From the NCBI GenBank assembly GCA_020846815.1, contig JADLDF010000378.1, positions 1 to 6,960 of the forward strand: a stretch of DNA of 6,960 nt. Reading direction: 5' to 3'. Shown here one piece after another: positions 1 to 6,667 of the stretch. The notes below the pieces were generated by a model that was not told the origin of the DNA, made no database searches, and saw nothing but the letters and a program-made list of their open reading frames with translations. Source of the DNA: Gammaproteobacteria bacterium (GTDB lineage: Bacteria; Pseudomonadota; Gammaproteobacteria; Steroidobacterales; Steroidobacteraceae). Each line of letters starts with the position of its first letter. Position 1 is the first letter of the stretch. Made by a program: the position numbers and the translations under genes.

Positions 1-905
1 CCAGTGGGTCCACCGGTGACTCGGGCGTCGAGAAGTGCGACAAGCCGATGGGTGCGGTCGCGGTCGTCGAGCCGCAGGACTTCGTGATGTCCTCGCTGCG
101 CGGCTACGGCCTCGGCTCGCCGGTCGGTCTGCTGCGCATGATGATCCAGCAGTCCAACTGCTTCATCGTCGTCGAGCGCGGCATCGGCATGCAGAACGCC
201 ATGCAGGAGCGCGAGCTCGCCGCCTCGGGCGAGGCGCGCGCGGGCTCGAACATGGGCAAGGGCCAGATGGTCGCCGCGGACTTCATCCTCACGCCCGAGG
301 TCGTGTTCTCCGAGGGCAATGCCGGCGGCGTCGGCGGCGCGCTCGGCGGCGTGCTCAGCCGCGCGAATCCGCTGCTCGGCGCGGTGGCCGGCGGCCTGAA
401 GTTCAAGGAGGCCCAGACCAGCATGCTGCTGGCCGACGCACGCAGCTCGGTGCAGGTCGCGGCCGCGCAGGGCAGCACCAAGAAAGCGGACCTGCGGCTC
501 GGCGCGGCGCTGTTCGGCAGCGGCGGCTTCGGCGCGGTCGGTGGCTACGGCAACACCAACGAGGGCAAGATCATCGCCGCGGCGCTGCTCGACAACTACA
601 ACAACATCACCCGCGCGGTGCGCGGCGACGAGAGCCTGCACCGCGACGTCGGCACGCTGAAGCAGGAAGCGGCGAAGGGCGGCCAGGCCGGCGGCGGCAT
701 CGCCTACAACGAGGGCGATGTGGTCATGCCGAAGATCGCCAACGTCAAGCTGCTGTCGAGCCCCGCGGATTCGGCCAAGGCGGTGGCGACGCTGCAGCGC
801 GGCGAGGAGCTGGTCATCATCGGCCCCGAGCAGAACGGCTTTCTGAACGTCCAGGGCGGCGCGGCCAGCGGCTGGATCAAGAAGGTGCTGGTCAACCGGC
901 CCTGA
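1..905 (+). CDS. CsgG/HfaB-family protein with C-terminal SH3-like domain (5' end outside the window)
   Basis: The reading frame is open from base 3 to the TGA at 903-905, so at least 300 residues are present and the true start, with any signal peptide or lipobox, lies upstream. An ATG at 48 is internal: the residues before it (EKCDKPMGAVAVVEPQ) fit the usual start of the mature CsgG-like domain. The CsgG-type core covers about residues 12-208, with an 'IVVERG' strand, an 'AADFILTPEV' strand and a Gly-rich stretch (about 105-132). The last ~65 residues (from about 236, 'YNEGDVVMPKIANVKLLSSP', then 'GWIKKVLVNR') look like a bacterial SH3-type domain. CsgG-family proteins are outer-membrane lipoproteins; CsgG itself is the curli secretion pore, but no curli genes are visible here. 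A role as a periplasmic or outer-membrane, wall-associated protein is inferred. Family call fairly firm, function unknown. Confidence 0.8.
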   Translation, partial: SGSTGDSGVEKCDKPMGAVAVVEPQDFVMSSLRGYGLGSPVGLLRMMIQQSNCFIVVERGIGMQNAMQERELAASGEARAGSNMGKGQMVAADFILTPEVVFSEGNAGGVGGALGGVLSRANPLLGAVAGGLKFKEAQTSMLLADARSSVQVAAAQGSTKKADLRLGAALFGSGGFGAVGGYGNTNEGKIIAAALLDNYNNITRAVRGDESLHRDVGTLKQEAAKGGQAGGGIAYNEGDVVMPKIANVKLLSSPADSAKAVATLQRGEELVIIGPEQNGFLNVQGGAASGWIKKVLVNRP

Positions 906-951
906 TCGATCCGCGCCGCGCCGGTCCGGCTGGCGCCCGGACGGAACGACG

Positions 952-1006
952 CGCGGCGCGTGCTGCCGCCCCTGTGGGGTGTGCAGCACGCGCCGCGTGC
1001 GTTTCC
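952..1006 (+). terminator. Long GC-rich hairpin after the CsgG-like gene, probable terminator
   Basis: A perfect 15-bp stem pairs 952-966 with 983-997. The 16-base loop carries a second small hairpin, CCCC-TGT-GGGG at 969-979. A weak T run (GTTT, 1001-1004) follows. It begins 47 bases after the CsgG-like stop and ends 46 bases before the next start, so intrinsic termination is the simplest reading. The poor T tract means it could instead be an RNA-stabilising or cruciform-forming element. Confidence 0.6.
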
Positions 1007-1043
1007 GGCCCCGGCCGCTCGTCGCCGCGGTAGGATCGCGTCG

Positions 1044-1742
1044 ATGTGCGGCCGCTACGTCACCCTGCGCCAGCTCGAACACGAGCGCGTGTTCGCGGTG
1101 ATCCGCCCGCTGTGGCAGGTCACGGCGAGCTGGAACGTCGCGCCGACGCGGCAGGTGCCGGTGGTGCGCCTCGGCCGGGATGGCGTGCGCGAGGGCGTGA
1201 CGATGCGCTGGGGCCTGGTGCCGTTCTTCGCGCACGGCGTGCCGCCGAAATATTCCACGACCAATGCGCGGGTCGAGACGCTCGAGTCCGCGGCTTCGTA
1301 CCGCGGCCCCTGGAAGCGCAGCCAGCGCTGCCTGCTGCCGGCCGCCGGCTTCTACGAGTGGCAGGTCGGCGACGACGGTCGCAAGCAGGCCTGGTACATC
1401 CACCTCGTCGACCAGGAGGCCTTCGGCTTCGCGGGCCTCTGGGACCGCTCGGAAGCGGCCGACGGCACGGTCACCGAGAGCTGCACGATCATCACGCTGC
1501 CGGCCAACGACCTGATGGCGCAGGTGCACAACACCCGGGCGCGGATGCCGGCGATCCTTGCGCGGGAGGATCACGACGCCTGGCTCGGCGGGCCGCCGGC
1601 CGCGGCGCGCGCGGCGCTGCAGCCGTATCCGGACGGAATGATGGTGGCGTACCGTGTCGGCGCACGCGTCAATTCGCCGCGCAACGACGATCCGTCGCTG
1701 ATCGAGCCGCTGGCGGGAGCCACCGCGCAGGCCGCACGTTGA
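1044..1742 (+). CDS. yedK: SRAP-domain abasic-site processing protein (YedK/HMCES family)
   Basis: This 232-residue protein is a full-length SRAP protein. Family members sense abasic sites in single-stranded DNA and cap them with a covalent thiazolidine DNA-protein crosslink through Cys2. Start: the frame opens further upstream, but ATG 1044 gives the obligatory MCGRY N-terminus, so Cys2 becomes the N-terminal residue after Met removal; AGGA at 1032-1035 lies 8 bases before it. Visible active-site residues are C2, N31 (SWNVAPT), N74 and R76 (TTNAR), E105 (GFYEW) and H162 (VHNTRARMP), and the WGL motif is at 56-58. E105 has the same number as in E. coli YedK. Nothing is missing or truncated. 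It follows the hairpin after the CsgG-like gene and lies 62 bases before msrB in the same direction; whether they share a transcript is not evident. No LexA-type operator was recognised upstream. Confidence 0.96.
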   Translation: MCGRYVTLRQLEHERVFAVIRPLWQVTASWNVAPTRQVPVVRLGRDGVREGVTMRWGLVPFFAHGVPPKYSTTNARVETLESAASYRGPWKRSQRCLLPAAGFYEWQVGDDGRKQAWYIHLVDQEAFGFAGLWDRSEAADGTVTESCTIITLPANDLMAQVHNTRARMPAILAREDHDAWLGGPPAAARAALQPYPDGMMVAYRVGARVNSPRNDDPSLIEPLAGATAQAAR

Positions 1743-1792
1743 GACTGCGCCGGTCTCCGGCGGGCCGCGCGGTCGTGGATTCGCTGGGCCAT

Positions 1793-1797
1793 GGAGG
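1793..1797 (+). promoter_or_regulatory. Shine-Dalgarno GGAGG that fixes the msrB start
   Basis: GGAGG lies 7 bases before ATG 1805 but only 1 base before the in-frame ATG 1799. The spacing selects 1805, giving a protein beginning MSEEAG rather than MQMSEEAG. Confidence 0.75.
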
Positions 1798-1804
1798 GAT
1801 GCAG

Positions 1805-2227
1805 ATGAGCGAAGAGGCAGGCAGTTTTCCGGTGGAGAAGAGCGAGGACGAGTGGCGCCGCGAGCTGATGCCGGAGCAGTTCGAGGTGCTGCGCCGGCAC
1901 GGCACGGAGCGCGCCGGCTCGAGCCCGCTGAACTACGAGAAGCGCGACGGCACGTATCGCTGCGCCGGTTGTGGCCAGGTGCTGTTCGAGGCACGCACCA
2001 AGTACGAGAGCGGTTCCGGCTGGCCGAGCTTCTGGGAGCCGGTCGGCGGCGCGATCGAGACGCGCATCGATCGCAGCCTGTTCATGCAGCGCGTCGAGGC
2101 GCACTGCAGCCGCTGCGGCGGCCACCTCGGCCACGTGTTCGACGACGGGCCGCGGCCGACCGGTCAGCGCTATTGCATGAACGGGCTGGCGCTGCGCTTC
2201 GAGCCGCAGGAGCCGCTGGGTACTTGA
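1805..2227 (+). CDS. msrB: Peptide-methionine (R)-S-oxide reductase MsrB, 1-Cys type
   Basis: This 140-residue protein reduces the R epimer of methionine sulfoxide in proteins, usually with thioredoxin as reductant. It is the standard single-domain cytosolic MsrB with no signal peptide. A structural zinc site is formed by two CxxC pairs, C53/C56 (YRCAGCG) and C101/C104 (HCSRCGG). The catalytic cysteine is C124 in RYCMNG, with H107, H110 and N126 (GHLGHVF; CMN) as expected. Residues 70-76 read GSGWPSF. The 2-Cys enzymes such as E. coli MsrB have Cys at the position of S71, and it resolves the sulfenic acid on the catalytic Cys. No other non-zinc cysteine exists here, so regeneration must differ. 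It lies 62 bases after the SRAP gene and 21 bases before the GH17 gene, so co-transcription with the latter is plausible. Confidence 0.96.
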   Translation: MSEEAGSFPVEKSEDEWRRELMPEQFEVLRRHGTERAGSSPLNYEKRDGTYRCAGCGQVLFEARTKYESGSGWPSFWEPVGGAIETRIDRSLFMQRVEAHCSRCGGHLGHVFDDGPRPTGQRYCMNGLALRFEPQEPLGT

Positions 2228-2248
2228 GGCGCTCCGTGCCTTGCTGAA

Positions 2249-3367
2249 ATGCGTGCAGTCGGGCGAGTTCGAGCTGCAGGCCCCGTCGGGCGATCGAGGC
2301 AGGGCGCGCAGGACGTGCGGCGTCGTGCGCGGTGCCGCGGCGGGATCGCTGCGACGTTCGTGGCGCTGTGTGTCTGTGTCGCTGGTCTCCCTCCGGTCGC
2401 CGGCGCCGGCGCCGCCGCCGCCTGCGGCGCGGCGGCGGGGCGAGCTGGGCCGGATCCGCAAGGTCCTGCGCCAGCGCGAAGTGCCGAAGACGTCGTTGCA
2501 CCGCTGCGCGCAGCGCTCGCGCGGCAGCGCTTCGTCGCCTACCAGCCGACTGCGCTGCAGGTGCATGACGGGCGCGTGACACGCGCTTCGGCGGCCAGCA
2601 TCCGTGCCGACCTCGCGGTGCTGCGGCCGTATTTCGACGCGCTCGTCACCTACGATGTGCTGAACGGCGCCGAGCAGGTGCCGGCGATCGCCGCGGCACT
2701 CGGGTTCCGCGCGCTGCTCCTCGGCGTCTGGGATCCGTTCGACGATGCGCAGGTCGAGGCGGCGCTGGCCGCGGCGCGTGCGCATCCGGCGCTGGTGGTC
2801 GGCGTCTCGCTCGGCAACGAGACGATCTTCGGCAAGCGGCGCAGCCACGCCGAGCTCGCCGCGCGGCTCGCGGCGATCCGCGCGCGTGCGCCCGGGCTCG
2901 CGCTGTCGACGACCGAGCCCTTCCATCTGCTGCTCGAGCCGCGCGCGGCGCCGCTGCTGGCGCAGCTCGACTTCCTGCTCGCGAACGTGCATCCGGTGTT
3001 CGAGGCCTGGTTCCGCGACGCGCCCGATGCGAACGCGGCGGCTTTCGTCGTCGACGTGGCCGCGCTGCTGGCCGCGCGGCATTGCGGCCCGCTGCTCGTC
3101 AAGGAAACGGGAGTGCCGACGGCGCCGGCAGGGCAGGGTCATTCGCCGGCGCGCCAGCGCAGCTTCTACGTCGCGCTGCAGCGCGCCTTCCCGCCGACGC
3201 CGCAGCACGCCTTCGCCTGGTTCGCGGCCTTCGATGCGCCCTGGCGCGCCGCCGACTGGCATCCCGTACCGGGCGAACATCCCGAGGAGGCGCACTGGGG
3301 GTTGTTCGATGCGCAGCGCCGGCCCAAGCCGGTCGTCGAGGTCATTCCGCGTCTCGGCAGCCGGTGA
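2249..3367 (+). CDS. Glycoside hydrolase family 17 (beta-1,3-glucanase-like) protein, probably exported
   Basis: The longest form has 372 residues. The GH17 TIM-barrel runs from about residue 95 (RFVAYQP) to the end. It holds the acid/base E191 (VSLGNETIF) and the nucleophile E286 (LVKETGVP), plus family signatures NVHPVF (246-251), WFAAFDAPW (324-332) and EEAHWGLFD (346-354). GH17 enzymes hydrolyse or rearrange beta-1,3-glucans; the substrate here is unknown. A hydrophobic segment (about 33-57) after an Arg-rich stretch looks like a signal peptide cleaved in an Ala/Gly-rich region, suggesting periplasmic or extracellular location. The start is uncertain: ATG 2249 has no good ribosome site and gives a ~32-residue n-region, whereas GTG 2315 would give a compact signal sequence (VRRRARCRGG) and 350 residues. 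GC-rich repeats at 2398-2440 encode the Ala/Gly linker and can form a hairpin (2411-2418 with 2429-2436). Confidence 0.88.
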   Translation: MRAVGRVRAAGPVGRSRQGAQDVRRRARCRGGIAATFVALCVCVAGLPPVAGAGAAAACGAAAGRAGPDPQGPAPARSAEDVVAPLRAALARQRFVAYQPTALQVHDGRVTRASAASIRADLAVLRPYFDALVTYDVLNGAEQVPAIAAALGFRALLLGVWDPFDDAQVEAALAAARAHPALVVGVSLGNETIFGKRRSHAELAARLAAIRARAPGLALSTTEPFHLLLEPRAAPLLAQLDFLLANVHPVFEAWFRDAPDANAAAFVVDVAALLAARHCGPLLVKETGVPTAPAGQGHSPARQRSFYVALQRAFPPTPQHAFAWFAAFDAPWRAADWHPVPGEHPEEAHWGLFDAQRRPKPVVEVIPRLGSR

Positions 3368-3369
3368 CC

Positions 3370-3849
3370 TCACAGGCCGTGCGTCCGCGCCAGAACCAGC
3401 CCGTGCAACGGTCGATGCTGAAGGAGTTTCCAGGACGTCGCGGCGGCAGCGCGGACGCGCTCCGCTCCGGCGACCAGCAGCTGATCGCCCGCCGCCGGGC
3501 GCACCGGTTGGCCGCCGGTCAGGCGGCCGAAGGCCGGCAGCACCAGGGTGTCGCGACGGCGCCAGAACACGGGGACGCGCAGCGCAGTGCCACCGGGTAC
3601 GGCCAGCCTCACGATGGGATGGACGTGGCCGGCAAGGGTGTAGCGGGCGGGTGGCGGAGTATCAGTGTCGGCGTCGGCATCGGTATGAGCATCGGCATCG
3701 TGGACGAACGCCAGGCCGTGCTCGTGCAGTGGGCCGATGTGCCAGCTCACGTCCAAAGGCATGGGCTCGCCGCCCTTGCGCAGCTGCAGGGTGGTGCCGG
3801 CGACCTCGAGCGGGAAGGCACCCGCGAACGGAACCGGGGGCTCATTCAT
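3370..3849 (-). pseudogene. pdeM: PdeM-like ligase-associated metallophosphoesterase lacking its catalytic core (in-frame internal deletion)
   Basis: The frame is open for 159 residues; intact family members are, from memory, about 210-245. Residues 13-24 (PLEVAGTTLQLR) match the first strand of PdeM. From about residue 28 on, the sequence matches the C-terminal half: EHGLAFVHD (43-51), YTLAGHVHPIVRL (70-82), VPVFWRRRDTLVLPAFGRLT (92-111). Everything between is absent, including the DxH (DLHLGK), GD and GNHD motifs that bind the two metals. Only the later histidine motifs (H50; H75/H77) remain. The ATG at 3849-3847 overlaps the helicase end (GATGAATGA), so translational coupling is likely. 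An Asp/Ala/Thr low-complexity stretch (51-64) interrupts the conserved region. The protein could be expressed but should not be a phosphoesterase. An assembly collapse near 3765-3786 is the alternative. Confidence 0.75.
3658..3699 (-). repeat. Degenerate 6-bp tandem repeat encoding Asp-Ala/Thr residues in pdeM
   Basis: On the minus strand this reads as about seven degenerate GAYRCY-type hexamers (GATGCC, GATGCT, then, after CATACC, GATGCC, GACGCC, GACACT, GATACT). It encodes residues 51-64, rich in Asp alternating with Ala or Thr, immediately after the VHD motif and before the GHVHP motif of PdeM. It looks like a slippage-expanded loop. Confidence 0.7.
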
Positions 3850-6667
3850 CGGCCCGTGCCTCGAGATGGCGTGCGGCGCGCTCGACGCGCTGCTGCCAGG
3901 TCTCGGTGCTGATGGTCTGGGTCTGCAGCCTTTCGGCCCAGAGCGGGAAAGACAGCGGGGTCAGGCGGCGCGGATGGCGCAGCGCGAGCGCTCCTGCCGC
4001 GATGCGCTCGAGCGCGGCCCGCAGCGGCGCGAGCTCGAGCTGCGACTCCAGCACTTCGCGCTCGGCCTGCACCAGCAGCAGGCTGCCGGCGTCGTAGCGG
4101 CGCAGCACGTCGTAGACCAGGGCGCTGCTGGCCTGCAGCGCGCGCGTGCTCTTGCTGCGTCGTGGCGGGTCGACGTCGACCAGGCCGGCGATGCGTGCGA
4201 TGCCGCGGAACTGGCGGCGCGCGAGCTCCGAGACGTTGATCGCCGCCAGCAGGTCCTCGAGCAGGTTCGCGGGATCGAGCAGCCGGCGCAGCAGCGGCTC
4301 GTCGACGGGCAGCGCTTCGGCGCCCAGCAGCTCGAAGCCGTATTCGTTCGCGGCCACCGAGAACGTGCACGGGGCATCGCGCGCCCAGCGCGCCGCAACC
4401 AGGGTCGCGAGCCCCTCGTTGACCAGGCGGCCGGCGAAGGGGAACACGAACAGGTGGAAGCCCTCGCGACTCGTCAGCGTCTCGATGAGCAGCATGCCGG
4501 GCCGCGGCAGCGCGGACCAGTCGGCCTGCAGCGCGAGCAGCGGGCGCATCGCGACCAGCTCGGGCTCGTGCGCGCACGAAGCTGCGCGAGGGGCCTCACT
4601 TTCGGACAGGGTTGATGGCTGACGCTCGAGCGCGTGCGAAGCCGCGCGGAGGCATTCCCTTTCGGACAGGTTTGATGGCTCGCAGGCGCGCTCGTGCGCA
4701 TGCGAAGCCGGCTGTGCGGCGAGGTGCGCGAGCTCCGCGGCGCTGCAGGGCTCGCTGGCGCGACGCGGCCGCGCGAGCGCGGGTTCGCCGACGGATTCGA
4801 GCAGGCGCAGCACCGCCTCGCCGAGCGCCATCGACAGCGGCAGGCGCGTGCCCTGCCAGCGCGGCACGTGGCGGCTCGCGCGCGCCGCGAGCCGCACATA
4901 GGCCGTCATGTCCTTGACCTGCACGAGCTGCAGCACGCGGCCGGCGAACACGAACAGCTGCTTCGGCCGCAGGCGCGAGACGAAGGCTTCGTCGATCGTG
5001 CCGAGCTCGCCGCCGCTCGCCCACTTGACCCGCATCGCCGTGTCGCTGCTGATGGTGCCGATCGCCTGGCGGTGACGGCGCGTATGCTCGCTGCTCGCGA
5101 TGCGCAGCAGGCCGCGGTCGCGGACCACGCGCCGGAACTGCGGATAGGCCTGCAGCGCCGAGCCGCCGCGGGTGATGAAGTCGATGACCCATTGCCACTC
5201 GGCGTCGCCGAGCTGCGCGAACGCATGCGAGCTGCGCACTTCGTGCAGCAGCGCGTCCTCGTCGAAGCCGCCGCCGGCCGCGAGCGTCACGCAGTGCTGT
5301 ACCAGCACGTCGAGGCTGCGTTCGAGCGGCAGCCGCGGCTCGAGCCTGCCTGCGGCGATCGCGCGCCGCACCGCGGCGATCTCGACGAACTCCCAGGCAT
5401 GGGTCGGCACGCAGAGGATGCGGCTGGTCTCGCCGGGGCGATGCCCGCTGCGGCCGGCGCGCTGCATGAGCCGCGCGATGCCCTTGGGGCTGCCCACCTG
5501 GATGACCTGCTCGACCGGCGAGAAGTCGACGCCGAGGTCCAGTGAGGAGGTGCAGATCACGGCGCGCAGCCGGCCGTCGCGCAGGCCATCCTCGACCTTG
5601 GCGCGCACCTTGCGGTCGATCGAGCCATGGTGCAGGCCGAGCTCGGTGAGCCAGTCGGGCCGGGCCCGCAGCAGCGCCTGGTACCAGGTCTCGGCCTGCG
5701 AGCGTGTATTCGTGAACAGCAGCGTGCTGCGTGCGGCCGCGATCGCCCGCAAGACCTCGGGCAGCAGCTGCAGGCCGAGGTGGCCCGCCCAGGGGAAGCG
5801 CTGCAGCGTCGGCGGGATCGCCGATTCGATCTCCAGCGCGCGCGCCTGCGCGGAGCGCACCAGACGGCCGTCGCGGCCCGGGCCGAGCAGCACGCGCAGC
5901 GCGAGCTCGAGGTCCGGCAGCGTCGCCGAGATGCCCCAGGTGCGCAGCTGCGGGTTCAGGACCCGCAGCCGTGCGAGCGCGAGCTCGAGCTGCACGCCGC
6001 GCTTGCTGCCGAGCAGCTCGTGCCACTCGTCGACGATCACGCCGTCGAGACCAGCGAGCGCCGCCTGGCCGTCGGCGAAGCTCAGCATCACCGACAGGCT
6101 CTCGGGCGTCGTCACCAGCGCCTCGGGCGACCGGGCGCGCTGGCGCGTGCGCACGCTCGAGGCGGTGTCGCCGGTGCGGGCCCCGACGCGCCAGCGGCTG
6201 CCGAGCGCGCGCAGCGGCTCGCGCAGGTTCTCGACCAGATCGTTGGCGAGCGCGCGCAGCGGCGTGATCCACAGCAGCCGCAGCCTCGGCGCATGTGCCT
6301 GCGGCAGCGCTTCGAGCACCGGCCCGAGCCAGGCCGCGAGCGTCTTGCCCGAGCCGGTCGCGGCATTGATCAGCCCCGACTCGCCGTCGAGCCAGGCGCG
6401 CCAGGCCTCGAGCTGGAACGGGAAGGGCTCTCGACCGGTCGCGGCGAACCAGCGCAGCGCGGGCGCGAGCCGCGGATCCGGCGGCGTGGCGACTGCTGGC
6501 CGCCCATGGGGTGTGTGCGCTGCAGCGGGTGTCGGCGCCGTGACGGGTGATTGTGCCGCAGCGGATCGCGGTGCGACGGGCGGCGGTGCGGCCATATCAG
6601 TACCTGTGTCGGAAGCCGAGCGGGCCGAGCGTCGGCGTCGTCGCGTGGCGCCTGCAGTATTGCTCAC
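3842..6667 (-). CDS. Ligase-associated DNA damage response DEXH-box helicase (Lhr family)
   Basis: From GTG 6667 this is 941 residues. All helicase motifs are present: AATGSGKT (Walker A, 102-109), TPESLS (187-192), DEWH (213-216), SATL (247-250), [11 protein letters not shown] (316-326), [10 protein letters not shown] (373-382) and [11 protein letters not shown] (402-412). Lhr-type winged-helix and C-terminal regions follow, including [16 protein letters not shown] (734-749). Relatives are ATP-driven 3'-5' translocases encoded with a ligase, an MBL-fold exonuclease and PdeM; a repair role is inferred from that grouping. The GTG overlaps the ligase stop as GTGA and has GGAG 6 bases upstream. 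ATG 6595 (917 residues) is the alternative and would drop an Arg-rich N-terminus. Residues 1-60 are low-complexity (Arg-rich, then Pro/Ala-rich). An in-frame repeat insert of about 50 residues (654-702) sits in the linker before the C-terminal region. Confidence 0.93.
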   Translation of the reverse strand: MSNTAGATRRRRRSARSASDTGTDMAAPPPVAPRSAAAQSPVTAPTPAAAHTPHGRPAVATPPDPRLAPALRWFAATGREPFPFQLEAWRAWLDGESGLINAATGSGKTLAAWLGPVLEALPQAHAPRLRLLWITPLRALANDLVENLREPLRALGSRWRVGARTGDTASSVRTRQRARSPEALVTTPESLSVMLSFADGQAALAGLDGVIVDEWHELLGSKRGVQLELALARLRVLNPQLRTWGISATLPDLELALRVLLGPGRDGRLVRSAQARALEIESAIPPTLQRFPWAGHLGLQLLPEVLRAIAAARSTLLFTNTRSQAETWYQALLRARPDWLTELGLHHGSIDRKVRAKVEDGLRDGRLRAVICTSSLDLGVDFSPVEQVIQVGSPKGIARLMQRAGRSGHRPGETSRILCVPTHAWEFVEIAAVRRAIAAGRLEPRLPLERSLDVLVQHCVTLAAGGGFDEDALLHEVRSSHAFAQLGDAEWQWVIDFITRGGSALQAYPQFRRVVRDRGLLRIASSEHTRRHRQAIGTISSDTAMRVKWASGGELGTIDEAFVSRLRPKQLFVFAGRVLQLVQVKDMTAYVRLAARASRHVPRWQGTRLPLSMALGEAVLRLLESVGEPALARPRRASEPCSAAELAHLAAQPASHAHERACEPSNLSERECLRAASHALERQPSTLSESEAPRAASCAHEPELVAMRPLLALQADWSALPRPGMLLIETLTSREGFHLFVFPFAGRLVNEGLATLVAARWARDAPCTFSVAANEYGFELLGAEALPVDEPLLRRLLDPANLLEDLLAAINVSELARRQFRGIARIAGLVDVDPPRRSKSTRALQASSALVYDVLRRYDAGSLLLVQAEREVLESQLELAPLRAALERIAAGALALRHPRRLTPLSFPLWAERLQTQTISTETWQQRVERAARHLEARADE
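4562..4708 (-). repeat. In-frame tandem direct repeats (66/60 bp, about 2.3 copies) within the helicase gene
   Basis: Bases 4561-4620 and 4621-4680 align without gaps at 46 of 60 positions, and the last part is nearly identical (TTCGGACAGG then TTGATGGCT with one difference). A third, partial copy begins at 4691 and matches 4625-4644 at 18 of 20 bases. On the helicase strand they encode parallel peptides: [39 protein letters not shown] and ASCAHEPE. The inner end carries a perfect 14-bp palindrome at 4566-4579 (TCGTGCGCGCACGA). No other copy was seen in the window. It resembles a small dispersed palindromic repeat inserted in coding DNA; the family is not recognised. Confidence 0.8.
6664..6667 (-). 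promoter_or_regulatory. GTGA stop/start overlap between ligase and helicase genes
   Basis: The ligase TGA (6666-6664) and the proposed helicase GTG (6667-6665) overlap in the tetranucleotide GTGA. GGAG at 6677-6674 lies 6 bases before the GTG. This arrangement is typical of translational coupling and is the main reason for preferring 6667 over ATG 6595. Confidence 0.6.

Noticed and set aside
35..1033. 332-residue frame overlapping the CsgG-like gene
   Set aside because: Arg-rich composition; the CsgG frame covers the same bases with recognisable protein sequence.
1741..1757. Terminator between the SRAP gene and msrB
   Set aside because: Only a 5-bp stem (GAGAC/GTCTC) with no T tract.
1571..3373. 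600-residue open frame on the minus strand opposite SRAP, msrB and GH17
   Set aside because: Arg/Ala-rich with no recognisable domain, lying antisense to three genes with clear catalytic motifs; long stop-free antisense frames are expected at this GC content.
3510..3528. Terminator hairpin GGCCGCC/GGCGGCC near the pdeM end
   Set aside because: Lies within conserved PdeM coding sequence (LTGGQP region) and lacks a T tract.
4562..4708. CRISPR array
   Set aside because: Only about 2.3 degenerate copies joined head to tail with no spacers, inside an open reading frame.
4612..4917. Small plus-strand gene (101 residues) starting in the repeat
   Set aside because: Its coding content comes from the repeat read backwards ([15 protein letters not shown]) and then Arg/Ala-rich shadow of the helicase.
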